Shown here: one piece after another, positions 7,498 to 14,132 of the stretch
Position numbering within the stretch: the first letter of the stretch is position 1
How the letters are laid out: the number at the start of each line of letters is the position of its first letter
From: Betaproteobacteria bacterium
GTDB taxonomy: Bacteria > Pseudomonadota > Gammaproteobacteria > Burkholderiales > Eutrophovitaceae
DNA: 14,132 nt
Assembly (NCBI GenBank): GCA_009886305.1
Contig: QXZO01000167.1
Span: 28,823-42,954, forward strand
Direction: 5' to 3'
Program-made: the position numbers and the translations under genes
The notes under the pieces: generated by a model
Told to the model about the DNA's origin: nothing
The model's database searches: none
Seen by the model: only the letters and a program-made list of their open reading frames with translations

Positions 7498-7704
7498 ATG
7501 GCAACTGGTACAGTAAAATGGTTTAACGACGCTAAAGGTTATGGCTTCATCACACCGGATGACGGGAGCGAGGATCTTTTCGCACACTTTTCAGCTATTG
7601 AGATGAACGGGTTTAAGACCCTCAAAGAAGGACAAAAAGTAGCCTTCGAGGTAACACAAGGACCCAAGGGAAAACAGGCTTCAAACATAAAAGAGTCGGA
7701 TTAA
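7498..7704 (+). CDS. Cold-shock domain protein (CspA/CspD family)
   Basis: This is a small OB-fold nucleic-acid chaperone that binds single-stranded RNA or DNA and typically melts mRNA structure at low temperature or in stationary phase. It has 68 residues and a single cold-shock domain. RNP1 is KGYGFI at 13-18, and RNP2 is DLFAHF at 26-31 (more often VFVHF). The TGTVKWFNDAKG start and the EGQKV...GPKGKQASNI end are classic. The frame opens at a TTG at 7483, but the ATG at 7498 gives the family N-terminus. Purine-rich GGGG blocks precede it without ideal SD spacing. Position beside clpS recalls cspD of E. coli, but the sequence alone does not separate CspD from other Csp proteins, so no symbol is given. 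It is a monocistronic unit: a strong terminator follows at once. Confidence 0.95.
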   Translation: MATGTVKWFNDAKGYGFITPDDGSEDLFAHFSAIEMNGFKTLKEGQKVAFEVTQGPKGKQASNIKESD

Positions 7705-7717
7705 ACCAATAGGGTAT

Positions 7718-7767
7718 CGCTCCCGATGGGGCGTAAAAAAACGGCAACTTCGGTTGCCGTTTTTTTA
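7718..7767 (+). terminator. Tandem hairpins ending in a strong intrinsic terminator
   Basis: ACGGCAAC (7741-7748), a UUCG loop (7749-7752) and GTTGCCGT (7753-7760) form a perfect eight-base-pair stem, followed by seven T (7761-7767) and preceded by six A, so it could also work in reverse. Just upstream CGCTCC (7718-7723) pairs with GGGGCG (7728-7733) around CGAT, with one G-U pair. It isolates csp from aceB. Confidence 0.95.
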
Positions 7768-7800
7768 TTCATTCTGACCATTAAGCGGAAACAATTTCGG

Positions 7801-7806
7801 TATAAT
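7801..7806 (+). promoter_or_regulatory. Candidate -10 box for aceB
   Basis: A perfect TATAAT sits 74 bases before the aceB ATG, just after the csp terminator, where a new promoter is needed. No good -35 lies at 16-18 bases (CTGACC at 7774-7779 is 21 bases away), so activation by a regulator is plausible but unproven. Confidence 0.45.
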
Positions 7807-7827
7807 TTATCCTAGAATAAAATTATC

Positions 7828-7860
7828 TTTCACAATATGAAATTATGACGCTATGCGTCA
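7828..7860 (+). promoter_or_regulatory. Two adjacent dyads in the aceB leader
   Basis: TTTCA-CAATA-TGAAA (7828-7842) is followed by the perfect TGACGC-TAT-GCGTCA (7846-7860). They lie between the -10 box and the aceB SD, where a repressor site or a leader hairpin would act. I recognise neither as a known operator, and a six-base dyad can arise by chance. Confidence 0.3.
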
Positions 7861-7880
7861 AAACACCACCTTGGAGAACC

Positions 7881-9497
7881 ATGATGAGTCAGCAATATGA
7901 CTGCCCGAACGGAGTAGCAATCAACGGCGAATTCAACGACGAGTACGCAGAAATATTAACCAAAGAGGCAATAGAGTTTTTAGCGAAACTTCATAGAAAG
8001 TTCGATGCTACAAGGCTGGAGCTCATCAATCGGCGAGTTACTCGCCAACAAGAACTTGACGCTGGAAAACTACCTGACTTTCTCCCCGAAACCAAAGCAA
8101 TCAGAGATGACGAATGGGTAGTAGCATCAGTCCCACAAGATCTCCAAGACCGCAGAACAGAAATTACCGGACCCACCGACAGAAAAATGGTAATCAATGC
8201 ACTGAATGCAGGCGCCAAAATGTACATGGCGGATTTTGAAGACTCCAACACCCCAACTTGGGCCAATCAAGTCTCAGGCCAAATAAATATGCGAGATGCA
8301 GTTCGCAAAACAATCAGTTTCACTAATGCAGCAGGAAAATCCTATTCTCTAAATGAAGATACTGCGACTCTCCTCATACGACCGAGAGGATGGCACCTAA
8401 CGGAGGCCCATGTCACCATTGATGGTGAGCCAATGTCGGGTTCATTGTTTGATTTCGGACTTTATTTTTTCCACAACGCAAAAGAACGAATTTCACAAAA
8501 TTCAGGAATCTATTTTTATCTTCCTAAAATGGAGTCCCATCTAGAAGCAAGACTTTGGAATGACGTTTTTGTCTTCAGTCAAAATGAAATCGACATTCCA
8601 CAAGGTAGTGTCAAAGCCACTGTATTGATTGAGACCATAATGGCCTCATTCGAAATGGATGAAATACTTTATGAATTGAGAGAGCACTCTGCTGGACTAA
8701 ATTGCGGCAGATGGGATTATATTTTCAGCTGTATCAAAAAGTTTAAACATCAAGAAAACTTCATTCTAGCTGACAGAAACCAAGTAACAATGACCAGCCC
8801 TTTCATGCGCGCGTACTCGCTCTTACTGATAAAAACGTGCCATAAGCGTGGTGCATTTGCAATGGGTGGCATGGCGGCGCAGATACCAATTAAAAATGAT
8901 GAAGCCTCCAATCAAGCCGCTATAGATAAGGTAAAAATAGACAAAGAGAGAGAAGTCACTGATGGCCATGACGGCACTTGGGTTGCACATCCAGGGCTAG
9001 TAAAAATCGCTCAAGACGCCTTCGATAAAGTGATGACAACACCAAATCAAATCAGTAAACAGCGTCCAGACGTAGAAATTTCAGCTAGCGATCTTATTGA
9101 ATTTAAACCGAGTACCCCAATTACAGAGGACGGGTTGCGCGCTAATATCAATATTGGCATTCAATATATCGGGGCATGGATTGCAGGAACTGGCTGTGTT
9201 CCCATCTTTAATTTGATGGAAGATGCAGCAACAGCAGAAATATCTCGCGCGCAAATATGGCACTGGATCCGGAGCCCTCTGGGTACCCTCGAAGACGGCA
9301 GAAAAGTTACGAAAGAATTATTTAGTAGCTTAATCCCTGAAGAACTCGAAAAGATAAAGGAAATGCTCGGAGCCAATTACCAAAATGGACGTTACGAGGA
9401 AGGTGCTAATATGTTCGAGAAGTTAACGCTAGATGATGATTTCGTGGAATTTTTAACACTGCCCGCTTACGAAGAAATTGTGAAAAGTGGCGCTTAG
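7881..9497 (+). CDS. aceB: Malate synthase A
   Basis: Malate synthase condenses glyoxylate with acetyl-CoA to malate, the second step of the glyoxylate shunt, allowing growth on acetate or fatty acids. It has 538 residues (E. coli AceB 533), and key residues fall at nearly the same positions. IRPRGWH at 166-172 holds the catalytic Arg. LIETIMASFEMDE contains the Mg ligand Glu251. REHSAGLNCGRWDYIF at 267-282 is the family signature, with the second Mg ligand Asp279. NLMEDAATAEISRAQIW carries the catalytic base Asp448. The length excludes the longer GlcB (isoform G). Two adjacent ATGs (7881, 7884) follow GGAGA; 7881 is used, but 7884 has equally good spacing. The frame opens earlier at 7845, without an SD and inside the leader dyad. 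No isocitrate lyase gene is in the window, so the other shunt enzyme must lie elsewhere. Confidence 0.97.
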   Translation: MMSQQYDCPNGVAINGEFNDEYAEILTKEAIEFLAKLHRKFDATRLELINRRVTRQQELDAGKLPDFLPETKAIRDDEWVVASVPQDLQDRRTEITGPTDRKMVINALNAGAKMYMADFEDSNTPTWANQVSGQINMRDAVRKTISFTNAAGKSYSLNEDTATLLIRPRGWHLTEAHVTIDGEPMSGSLFDFGLYFFHNAKERISQNSGIYFYLPKMESHLEARLWNDVFVFSQNEIDIPQGSVKATVLIETIMASFEMDEILYELREHSAGLNCGRWDYIFSCIKKFKHQENFILADRNQVTMTSPFMRAYSLLLIKTCHKRGAFAMGGMAAQIPIKNDEASNQAAIDKVKIDKEREVTDGHDGTWVAHPGLVKIAQDAFDKVMTTPNQISKQRPDVEISASDLIEFKPSTPITEDGLRANINIGIQYIGAWIAGTGCVPIFNLMEDAATAEISRAQIWHWIRSPLGTLEDGRKVTKELFSSLIPEELEKIKEMLGANYQNGRYEEGANMFEKLTLDDDFVEFLTLPAYEEIVKSGA

Positions 9498-9503
9498 ACT
9501 ATA

Positions 9504-9542
9504 ATTGGTTAAAAATCAAACCAATCTATGATTGGTTTGATT
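9504..9542. terminator. Long hairpin between aceB and the Nudix gene
   Basis: AATCAAACCAAT (9514-9525) and ATTGGTTTGATT (9531-9542) pair perfectly over 12 bases around CTATG. No T-tract follows on the forward strand. On the reverse strand the stem runs into five T. A further ATTGGTT at 9504-9510 can compete for the same AACCAAT arm. It probably ends or attenuates aceB transcription, or stabilises the 3' end. Confidence 0.5.
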
Positions 9543-9597
9543 AATTGAAAAGTTAAGCACCACAGATCCTCCCACATATTAATTAATAAATTCATAA

Positions 9598-10038
9598 ATG
9601 GTCTGGAAACCAAATGTCACAGTCGCAGCGATTGTAGAGCGAGAGGGTCGTTTTTTACTCGTAGAAGAGAATACGAGTCAGGGGGTTAAGCTTAATCAGC
9701 CTGCTGGCCATCTAGAACAGGGTGAGACGCTGATAGAAGCCATCAAACGAGAGGTGCTAGAAGAAACTGCTTACGCATTTGAACCGGAATTCACGACAGG
9801 AGTCTACCTTTGGACAACAACGCCGAGTAACACCACATTTCTTCGAGTTACATTCTCAGGAACAGTCGGACAGTTCTTTGCAAATAGAGAACTGGATACA
9901 GGAATCATACAGACCGTATGGATGACGCCAAAAGAGATAGATGATGCTGGACCGGATCTCAGAAGCCCACTCGTATTAAACTGCGTTACAGACTACGTAA
10001 ACGGACATATTTTTCCACTTAGCGTAATCCAACCTTGA
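9598..10038 (+). CDS. nudJ: Nudix hydrolase, NudJ-like
   Basis: The protein is a Nudix phosphohydrolase. NudJ of E. coli hydrolyses nucleoside tri- and diphosphates and thiamine pyrophosphate intermediates, but the substrate here is unknown. It has 146 residues (E. coli NudJ 153). The N-terminal strand VTVAAIVEREGRFLLVEE is typical of NudJ. The Nudix box runs from Gly37: GHLEQGE at 37-43, then REVLEE at 51-56 with the metal-binding glutamates intact. The consensus Gly of the box end (REUXEEXGU) is Ala58. The gene directly precedes mnmA, with a 16-base gap; NudJ and MnmA are neighbours in E. coli too, which supports the assignment. No SD precedes the ATG at 9598, only an AT-rich stretch, so a leaderless or weakly translated message is possible. 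Confidence 0.85.
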   Translation: MVWKPNVTVAAIVEREGRFLLVEENTSQGVKLNQPAGHLEQGETLIEAIKREVLEETAYAFEPEFTTGVYLWTTTPSNTTFLRVTFSGTVGQFFANRELDTGIIQTVWMTPKEIDDAGPDLRSPLVLNCVTDYVNGHIFPLSVIQP

Positions 10039-10054
10039 TAAAGAGCATAATATT

Positions 10055-11161
10055 TTGAAAAAGAAAATTGTTGTCGGTCTCTCGGGTGGGGTCGATTCTG
10101 CTATAGCTGCTTGGTTACTTAAGGAGCAAGGGTACGAGGTCATTGGCGTTTTCATGAAAAACTGGGAAGACGATGATGACGAAAGTTATTGCAGTTCGAG
10201 AGAAGATTTAATTGATGCCGTTTCAGTCGCTGAAACTATAGGCATTGAAGTAGAAACGGTAAATTTTTCAAATGAATACCGAGATCGAGTATTCAATGAA
10301 TTCTTGAATGAGTATGCCAAGGGGCGAACGCCCAACCCTGATGTCTTTTGTAATTCTGAAATTAAATTCAAAGCTTTTTTAGAACATGCTCTACACCTTG
10401 GGGCAGAAAAAATAGCTACCGGACACTACGCTCGACTGAGAGAAGAAAATGGAAGCCTTCAACTGTTGAAAGGTGAGGACGGGACAAAGGATCAAAGCTA
10501 TTTTTTATATAGGCTCAATCAAGAACAATTATCTAAAACTGTATTTCCGCTTGGGAACATGTATAAAAGCGAGGTTAGAGCGATCGCTAAACGTCTCGGT
10601 CTTGCGAATCATGACAAGAAAGACTCCACCGGAATTTGTTTTATTGGAGAACGTCGATTTAAGGAATTCCTTGCTCATTACTTACCAGAAAAGCCCGGGA
10701 GCATAGTTACCCCAGAAGGAGATACGATAGGCGAACATAATGGATTAATGTTTCACACCATAGGCCAACGCCAAGGACTAGGAATAGGCGGAGACGGTCT
10801 TCCTTGGTATGTCGCAAAAAAAGATATAGCTCACAATACACTTACAGTGGTTCAAGGACACGATCACCCTCTACTTCAAAGTCCAGAAATCTACGCTGAA
10901 AATCTCAATTGGATATCTGATGCTGACCCGAGCAGTCAATGGGTTTTTGGAGCAAAATCTAGATACCGCCAAAAGGATGCCGCATGCACCATTAAGGAAA
11001 TCAGCAAATCAAATTGTCACGTTCAATTTGCTGAGCCACAGTGGGCTGTCACCCCTGGACAGTCTCTTGTTCTCTACGAATCTACCGTCTGCTTAGGCGG
11101 CGGCATTATAATGGATTCCGCCAAACAGCATGGACCATCTCACGATAATATCGAATGCTAA
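10055..11161 (+). CDS. mnmA: tRNA-specific 2-thiouridylase MnmA
   Basis: MnmA thiolates U34 at the wobble position of tRNA Lys, Glu and Gln, using ATP and sulfur relayed from IscS. It has 368 residues, the same as E. coli MnmA. The PP-loop SGGVDS is at 10-15. The catalytic Cys99 lies in NPDVFCNSEIKF, and its partner Cys195 in DSTGICFIGER. GTKDQSYFLYRL (143-154) and the FHTIGQRQGLGIGG loop are conserved tRNA and active-site regions. The start is TTG: an in-frame TAA lies at 10025-10027 and there is no ATG or GTG between it and the TTG. AAGAG lies about nine bases upstream. It is read with nudJ, and purB follows 72 bases later. Confidence 0.97.
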   Translation: MKKKIVVGLSGGVDSAIAAWLLKEQGYEVIGVFMKNWEDDDDESYCSSREDLIDAVSVAETIGIEVETVNFSNEYRDRVFNEFLNEYAKGRTPNPDVFCNSEIKFKAFLEHALHLGAEKIATGHYARLREENGSLQLLKGEDGTKDQSYFLYRLNQEQLSKTVFPLGNMYKSEVRAIAKRLGLANHDKKDSTGICFIGERRFKEFLAHYLPEKPGSIVTPEGDTIGEHNGLMFHTIGQRQGLGIGGDGLPWYVAKKDIAHNTLTVVQGHDHPLLQSPEIYAENLNWISDADPSSQWVFGAKSRYRQKDAACTIKEISKSNCHVQFAEPQWAVTPGQSLVLYESTVCLGGGIIMDSAKQHGPSHDNIEC

Positions 11162-11233
11162 ACCGCTTAATCCTGCAATATGAGCCGTGCTAAACTTAAG
11201 ACTTAATTAATCACACTTCCAATCAATCGAGTT

Positions 11234-12616
11234 ATGCCTGAAGAATTATCAGCCTTAACGGCAATCAGCCCTATCGATGGTCGTTACCACTCAAAAACAA
11301 AACCACTCGCTCAATTTTTTAGTGAATATGCTCTTATCAAACATCGAGTACTGGTTGAAGTCGAATGGCTTAAGTCGTTGTCGATGGCGGACGAGCTTGA
11401 AGAAATTTACAAAATATCAGATAAGGCTATTGCAGAAATCGATGCAGTAGCAGCTAATTTTTCTGAAACTGATGCAGAGGCGGTCAAAACAATTGAGAGA
11501 ACCACTAATCATGACGTAAAAGCCGTCGAGTATTGGTTGCGTGAAGCACTGAAGACGAAAGAGAGCATTGCCCCAACGACTCCCTTCATCCACTTCGCAT
11601 GCACTTCAGAAGATATCAATAACCTCTCCTACGCCTTAATGCTCAAAGGGGCGCGTGATAAAGTCATATTACCCAGCCTAACAGCTGTCACATCAACACT
11701 CGGCGATCTCGCAATGGAGTACGCAGAGATTCCAATGCTGTCGAGAACACATGGACAACCAGCAAGTCCCACAACGCTCGGAAAAGAACTGGCAAATGTA
11801 GTTTTCAGATTAAATCGACAAAAAGAGGCTTTAACTAAGCTGGACCTACAAGGAAAGATCAACGGTGCAGTCGGTAATTTCAATGCTCATCTAAGTGCCT
11901 ATCCAAACTATGATTGGGAAAGCCATTCAAAAACTCTTATTAAGAACCTAGGTTTAGAACCAATTCCCTATACAACTCAAATCGAACCTCATGATGGTAT
12001 CGCAGAGATCTTTGATTGCATCATGCGCATCAACACTATACTGATCGATTTAAATCGTGATTTATGGGCGTACATTTCTGTCGGTTACTTCAAGCAGAAA
12101 ACAAAAGAGGGTGAGGTGGGCTCATCCACAATGCCCCACAAAGTGAATCCCATCGACTTTGAGAATGCAGAAGGGAATCTCGGTCTTGCAAATTCGATTT
12201 TAGGGCACCTGAGCCGTAAGCTACCAGTTTCGCGATGGCAACGTGACCTTACAGACTCCACTGTGCTAAGAAACATGGGTGTGGGTCTTGGTTATGGGCT
12301 TTTGGCTTACGACTCTTGCATCAAAGGACTGTCAAAATTAGACCTCAACCTAGACAAGCTCGATGCCGACTTAGAGCAATGCTGGGATGTACTCGCAGAG
12401 CCTATACAAACAGTAATGAAAAAATACGGAATAGAGAACGCATACGAGGAACTCAAACAACTCACTAGAGGACAAGGTGGAATTACTAAAGCGGACCTGC
12501 ACGTGTTCATAAAAAGTTTAGATATCCCTGATGACGCTAAGAAATTACTACTTAATTTGACGCCGCAATCATACACAGGTATCGCACAGAAACTGGCTCG
12601 AAACATCAACAGGTAA
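11234..12616 (+). CDS. purB: Adenylosuccinate lyase
   Basis: PurB removes fumarate from SAICAR in IMP synthesis and from adenylosuccinate in AMP synthesis. It has 460 residues (E. coli 456) and starts LSALTAISPIDGRYHSK, the E. coli-type N-terminus. The general-acid His173 is in SRTHGQPASPTTLGKE. The flexible catalytic loop with the fumarase/aspartase signature is GSSTMPHKVNPIDFEN at 296-311, which includes the catalytic serine. TSEDINN near 124-130 contributes to substrate binding. The ATG at 11234 has only a weak GAG upstream. It ends the forward block and converges on the DedA gene with just 17 bases between the stops and no visible terminator, so the two transcripts probably overlap. Confidence 0.97.
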   Translation: MPEELSALTAISPIDGRYHSKTKPLAQFFSEYALIKHRVLVEVEWLKSLSMADELEEIYKISDKAIAEIDAVAANFSETDAEAVKTIERTTNHDVKAVEYWLREALKTKESIAPTTPFIHFACTSEDINNLSYALMLKGARDKVILPSLTAVTSTLGDLAMEYAEIPMLSRTHGQPASPTTLGKELANVVFRLNRQKEALTKLDLQGKINGAVGNFNAHLSAYPNYDWESHSKTLIKNLGLEPIPYTTQIEPHDGIAEIFDCIMRINTILIDLNRDLWAYISVGYFKQKTKEGEVGSSTMPHKVNPIDFENAEGNLGLANSILGHLSRKLPVSRWQRDLTDSTVLRNMGVGLGYGLLAYDSCIKGLSKLDLNLDKLDADLEQCWDVLAEPIQTVMKKYGIENAYEELKQLTRGQGGITKADLHVFIKSLDIPDDAKKLLLNLTPQSYTGIAQKLARNINR

Positions 12617-12633
12617 CGTAATAACAGTAACTA

Positions 12634-13272
12634 CTATTTACGAAAGCGTACCTTTACCCACTCAACTAAAGCCGGAGTAATGCTAAGCAGAATGATTAAA
12701 AAGATCACAGCTGTGAGATTATTCTGAACAAAGGACAGTTCTCCCAAGTAAAAGCCAACGCCCACTAGGGAGAAAACCCATACACAGGCTCCGATAACGT
12801 TAAACAGTAAAAATTTGCCATATGAATAACGCGCAACTCCAGCAACAAAAGGAGCATAAGTTCTTACGACCGGAATAAAACGAGCAATAATTATTGTTTT
12901 TGCACCATACTTATCGAAAAATTTCTCAGTACGATCCAAATATTCTAATTTTAGGAATCGCACCTTTCCCGACGTAAATACCCTTCGGCCGAATAGACTG
13001 CCAATATAATAATTAACCGCATCTCCCAAGATGGCGGCGAAGGTCAGCAAAGTAGTGACCAAAACAAAATCGAAATCGCCTTTCGCCACAAAGGTGCCGA
13101 TCAGAAATAATAATGAATCTCCAGGAAGGAAAGGAGTCAGAACTAACCCCGTTTCACAGAAAATAATTAAAAAGAGCAGGAAATAGGTAGTTGTCCCGTG
13201 CGTCGCGATTGCTTGCGCCAGATGAGAATCAAGGTTCACAAGAATAGAGTATAGATCGCTAACAAATCCCAA
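12634..13272 (-). CDS. DedA family inner-membrane protein (YqjA/YghB-like)
   Basis: DedA/VTT-domain proteins are inner-membrane proteins. E. coli YqjA and YghB support proton-motive-force-dependent processes, division and drug or alkali tolerance, and some relatives flip polyprenyl phosphate or phospholipid carriers. It has 212 residues (E. coli homologues about 220) with several hydrophobic segments. Glu40 in FCETGLVLTPFLPGDSLLF, Asp52 in the same block, and Arg131 and Arg137 in ARFIPVVRTYAPFVAGVAR match the acidic and basic residues essential in YqjA/YghB. GDAVNYYIGSLFGRR and GACVWVFSLVGVGFYLGE complete the family pattern. The start is TTG: a TGA stop lies 18 bases upstream, and GAGGA lies six bases before the TTG. 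It follows secF by 81 bases without a clear promoter. The specific function is not assignable. Confidence 0.9.
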   Translation of the reverse strand: MGFVSDLYSILVNLDSHLAQAIATHGTTTYFLLFLIIFCETGLVLTPFLPGDSLLFLIGTFVAKGDFDFVLVTTLLTFAAILGDAVNYYIGSLFGRRVFTSGKVRFLKLEYLDRTEKFFDKYGAKTIIIARFIPVVRTYAPFVAGVARYSYGKFLLFNVIGACVWVFSLVGVGFYLGELSFVQNNLTAVIFLIILLSITPALVEWVKVRFRK

Positions 13273-13353
13273 AGTCGATCCTCGTTGTCACGTTACTCAA
13301 AATAATTTGACGCCTCTAAATCCGTATAAATGGCTATAGCAACAAGAGGATAA

Positions 13354-14132
13354 TTAAACGACCGCTTCCTCTTTCTTAACCTCGGGTTTAATCAAATCTT
13401 CTCTACTAATTCCTAACCATAGAATGAGTGGGCTTGCCACAAAGATAGAAGAATAAATACCAAACAAAATTCCAATTGTCAGCGCTAATGCAAAATAGTG
13501 AAGCGTTTCACCACCAAAAATCAGAATTGATAGCACCATTAACTGAGTACTCCCATGAGTAATAATGGTACGACCCATAATTCGCGTGATCGCATTATTG
13601 ATCACCTCAGGCACTTCAGCTTTTCTCATCTTTCTAAAGTTCTCTCTGATTCGGTCAAAAACAACTACTGACTCATTCACGGAGTATCCCAATATTGCCA
13701 ATACCGCCGCGAGAACTGGTAGGGAAAACTCCCATTGAAAAAGAGCGAAGAAACCGAGAATGATCACCACATCATGTAAATTGGCGAGAATTGCGGCTAG
13801 TCCAAACTTCCACTCAAATCGAAACGCTAAATAAATCACAATACCCAGTGATACTACCAACAGAGCCAATGCGCCCTTCTCCACTAGCTCCTCGCCGACT
13901 TGCGACCCAACGTAATCCACACGTCGAAGCTCTAACTGAGGATCACCTTCTTTTAGTAATAGAAAAACCTGATCGGATAACTTCGCTCCTGTCATTTCCG
14001 GTATGGTCGGCAAACGAATTAATACAGTCCTTGAATCACCGAAACTTTGAACGATCGCCTCGCTCATTCCACCTGACTCCAAGGAATCGCGAATTTTCGT
14101 AAGATCAGCAGATTGGGAATAGCCAGCCTCCA
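13354..14132 (-). CDS. secF: Protein translocase subunit SecF, 5' part cut by the window edge
   Basis: SecF pairs with SecD next to SecYEG and uses the proton gradient to complete export of proteins across the inner membrane. The frame is open to the window edge, so about 258 C-terminal residues are seen of the usual 310-325; transmembrane segment 1 is missing. The periplasmic part begins EAGYSQSADLTKIRDS and includes QSFGDSRTVLIRLP. Five hydrophobic segments follow. Segment 4 carries GYSVNESVVVFDRIREN, the SecF signature with the conserved Asp and Arg (many relatives have NDT for NES). ALALTIGILFGIYSSIFVA is the final conserved block, before a charged cytoplasmic tail ending KKEEAVV. secD should lie just upstream, outside the window. 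No terminator is seen after the stop. Confidence 0.96.
   Translation of the reverse strand, partial: EAGYSQSADLTKIRDSLESGGMSEAIVQSFGDSRTVLIRLPTIPEMTGAKLSDQVFLLLKEGDPQLELRRVDYVGSQVGEELVEKGALALLVVSLGIVIYLAFRFEWKFGLAAILANLHDVVIILGFFALFQWEFSLPVLAAVLAILGYSVNESVVVFDRIRENFRKMRKAEVPEVINNAITRIMGRTIITHGSTQLMVLSILIFGGETLHYFALALTIGILFGIYSSIFVASPLILWLGISREDLIKPEVKKEEAVV

Noticed and set aside
12617..12633. A possible bidirectional terminator between purB and the DedA gene.
   Set aside because: The 17-base gap contains no convincing inverted repeat or T-run.
1..14132. Mobile elements, CRISPR arrays, phage or defence genes, tRNA or rRNA genes, or a novel gene cluster.
   Set aside because: Reading both strands, every long frame with family motifs is a housekeeping gene. 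No direct-repeat arrays, transposase motifs, insertion-type terminal repeats or cloverleaf sequences were seen.

Overview
The window looks like an ordinary housekeeping stretch of a proteobacterial chromosome, most likely an AT-leaning betaproteobacterium. The evidence is gene order and protein motifs. Running leftward, xseB-ispA-dxs-folE2 is an arrangement I associate with Betaproteobacteria. clpS-clpA lies divergent from a csp gene. A NudJ-type Nudix gene sits directly before mnmA and purB, and SecF carries a GYSVNESVVVFDRIREN-type motif. The lineage is inference from memory, and no search was run.

Layout. (1) 1-3584, reverse strand: xseB (exonuclease VII small subunit), ispA (farnesyl diphosphate synthase), dxs (DXP synthase) and folE2 (type IB GTP cyclohydrolase, cut by the left edge). 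dxs and ispA act at the first and a late step of isoprenoid supply. folE2 has its own candidate promoter in the gap after dxs. (2) 3709-4551, forward: a lone SseA-type sulfurtransferase. (3) 4592-7173, reverse: clpS and clpA, overlapping by ATGA, which encode the N-end-rule adaptor and the unfoldase of the ClpAP protease. (4) 7174-7497: the longest gene-free stretch, a divergent regulatory region ending in a long, structured csp leader. (5) 7498-7704, forward: a cold-shock protein closed by a very clear intrinsic terminator. (6) 7881-12616, forward: aceB (malate synthase A of the glyoxylate shunt), nudJ-like Nudix hydrolase, mnmA (tRNA 2-thiouridylase) and purB (adenylosuccinate lyase). A long hairpin separates aceB from nudJ. 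(7) 12634-14132, reverse: a DedA-family membrane protein and secF (cut by the right edge).

Every protein gene has a recognisable family with intact key motifs. I see no mobile element, CRISPR array, phage gene, tRNA, rRNA or toxin-antitoxin pair, and no sign of a new multi-gene system. The items worth a second look are small: the csp leader, two structured intergenic or leader sequences around aceB, a candidate internal promoter before folE2, a few motif deviations (Nudix Gly to Ala, ClpA MGF loop), and several starts that are not ATG.
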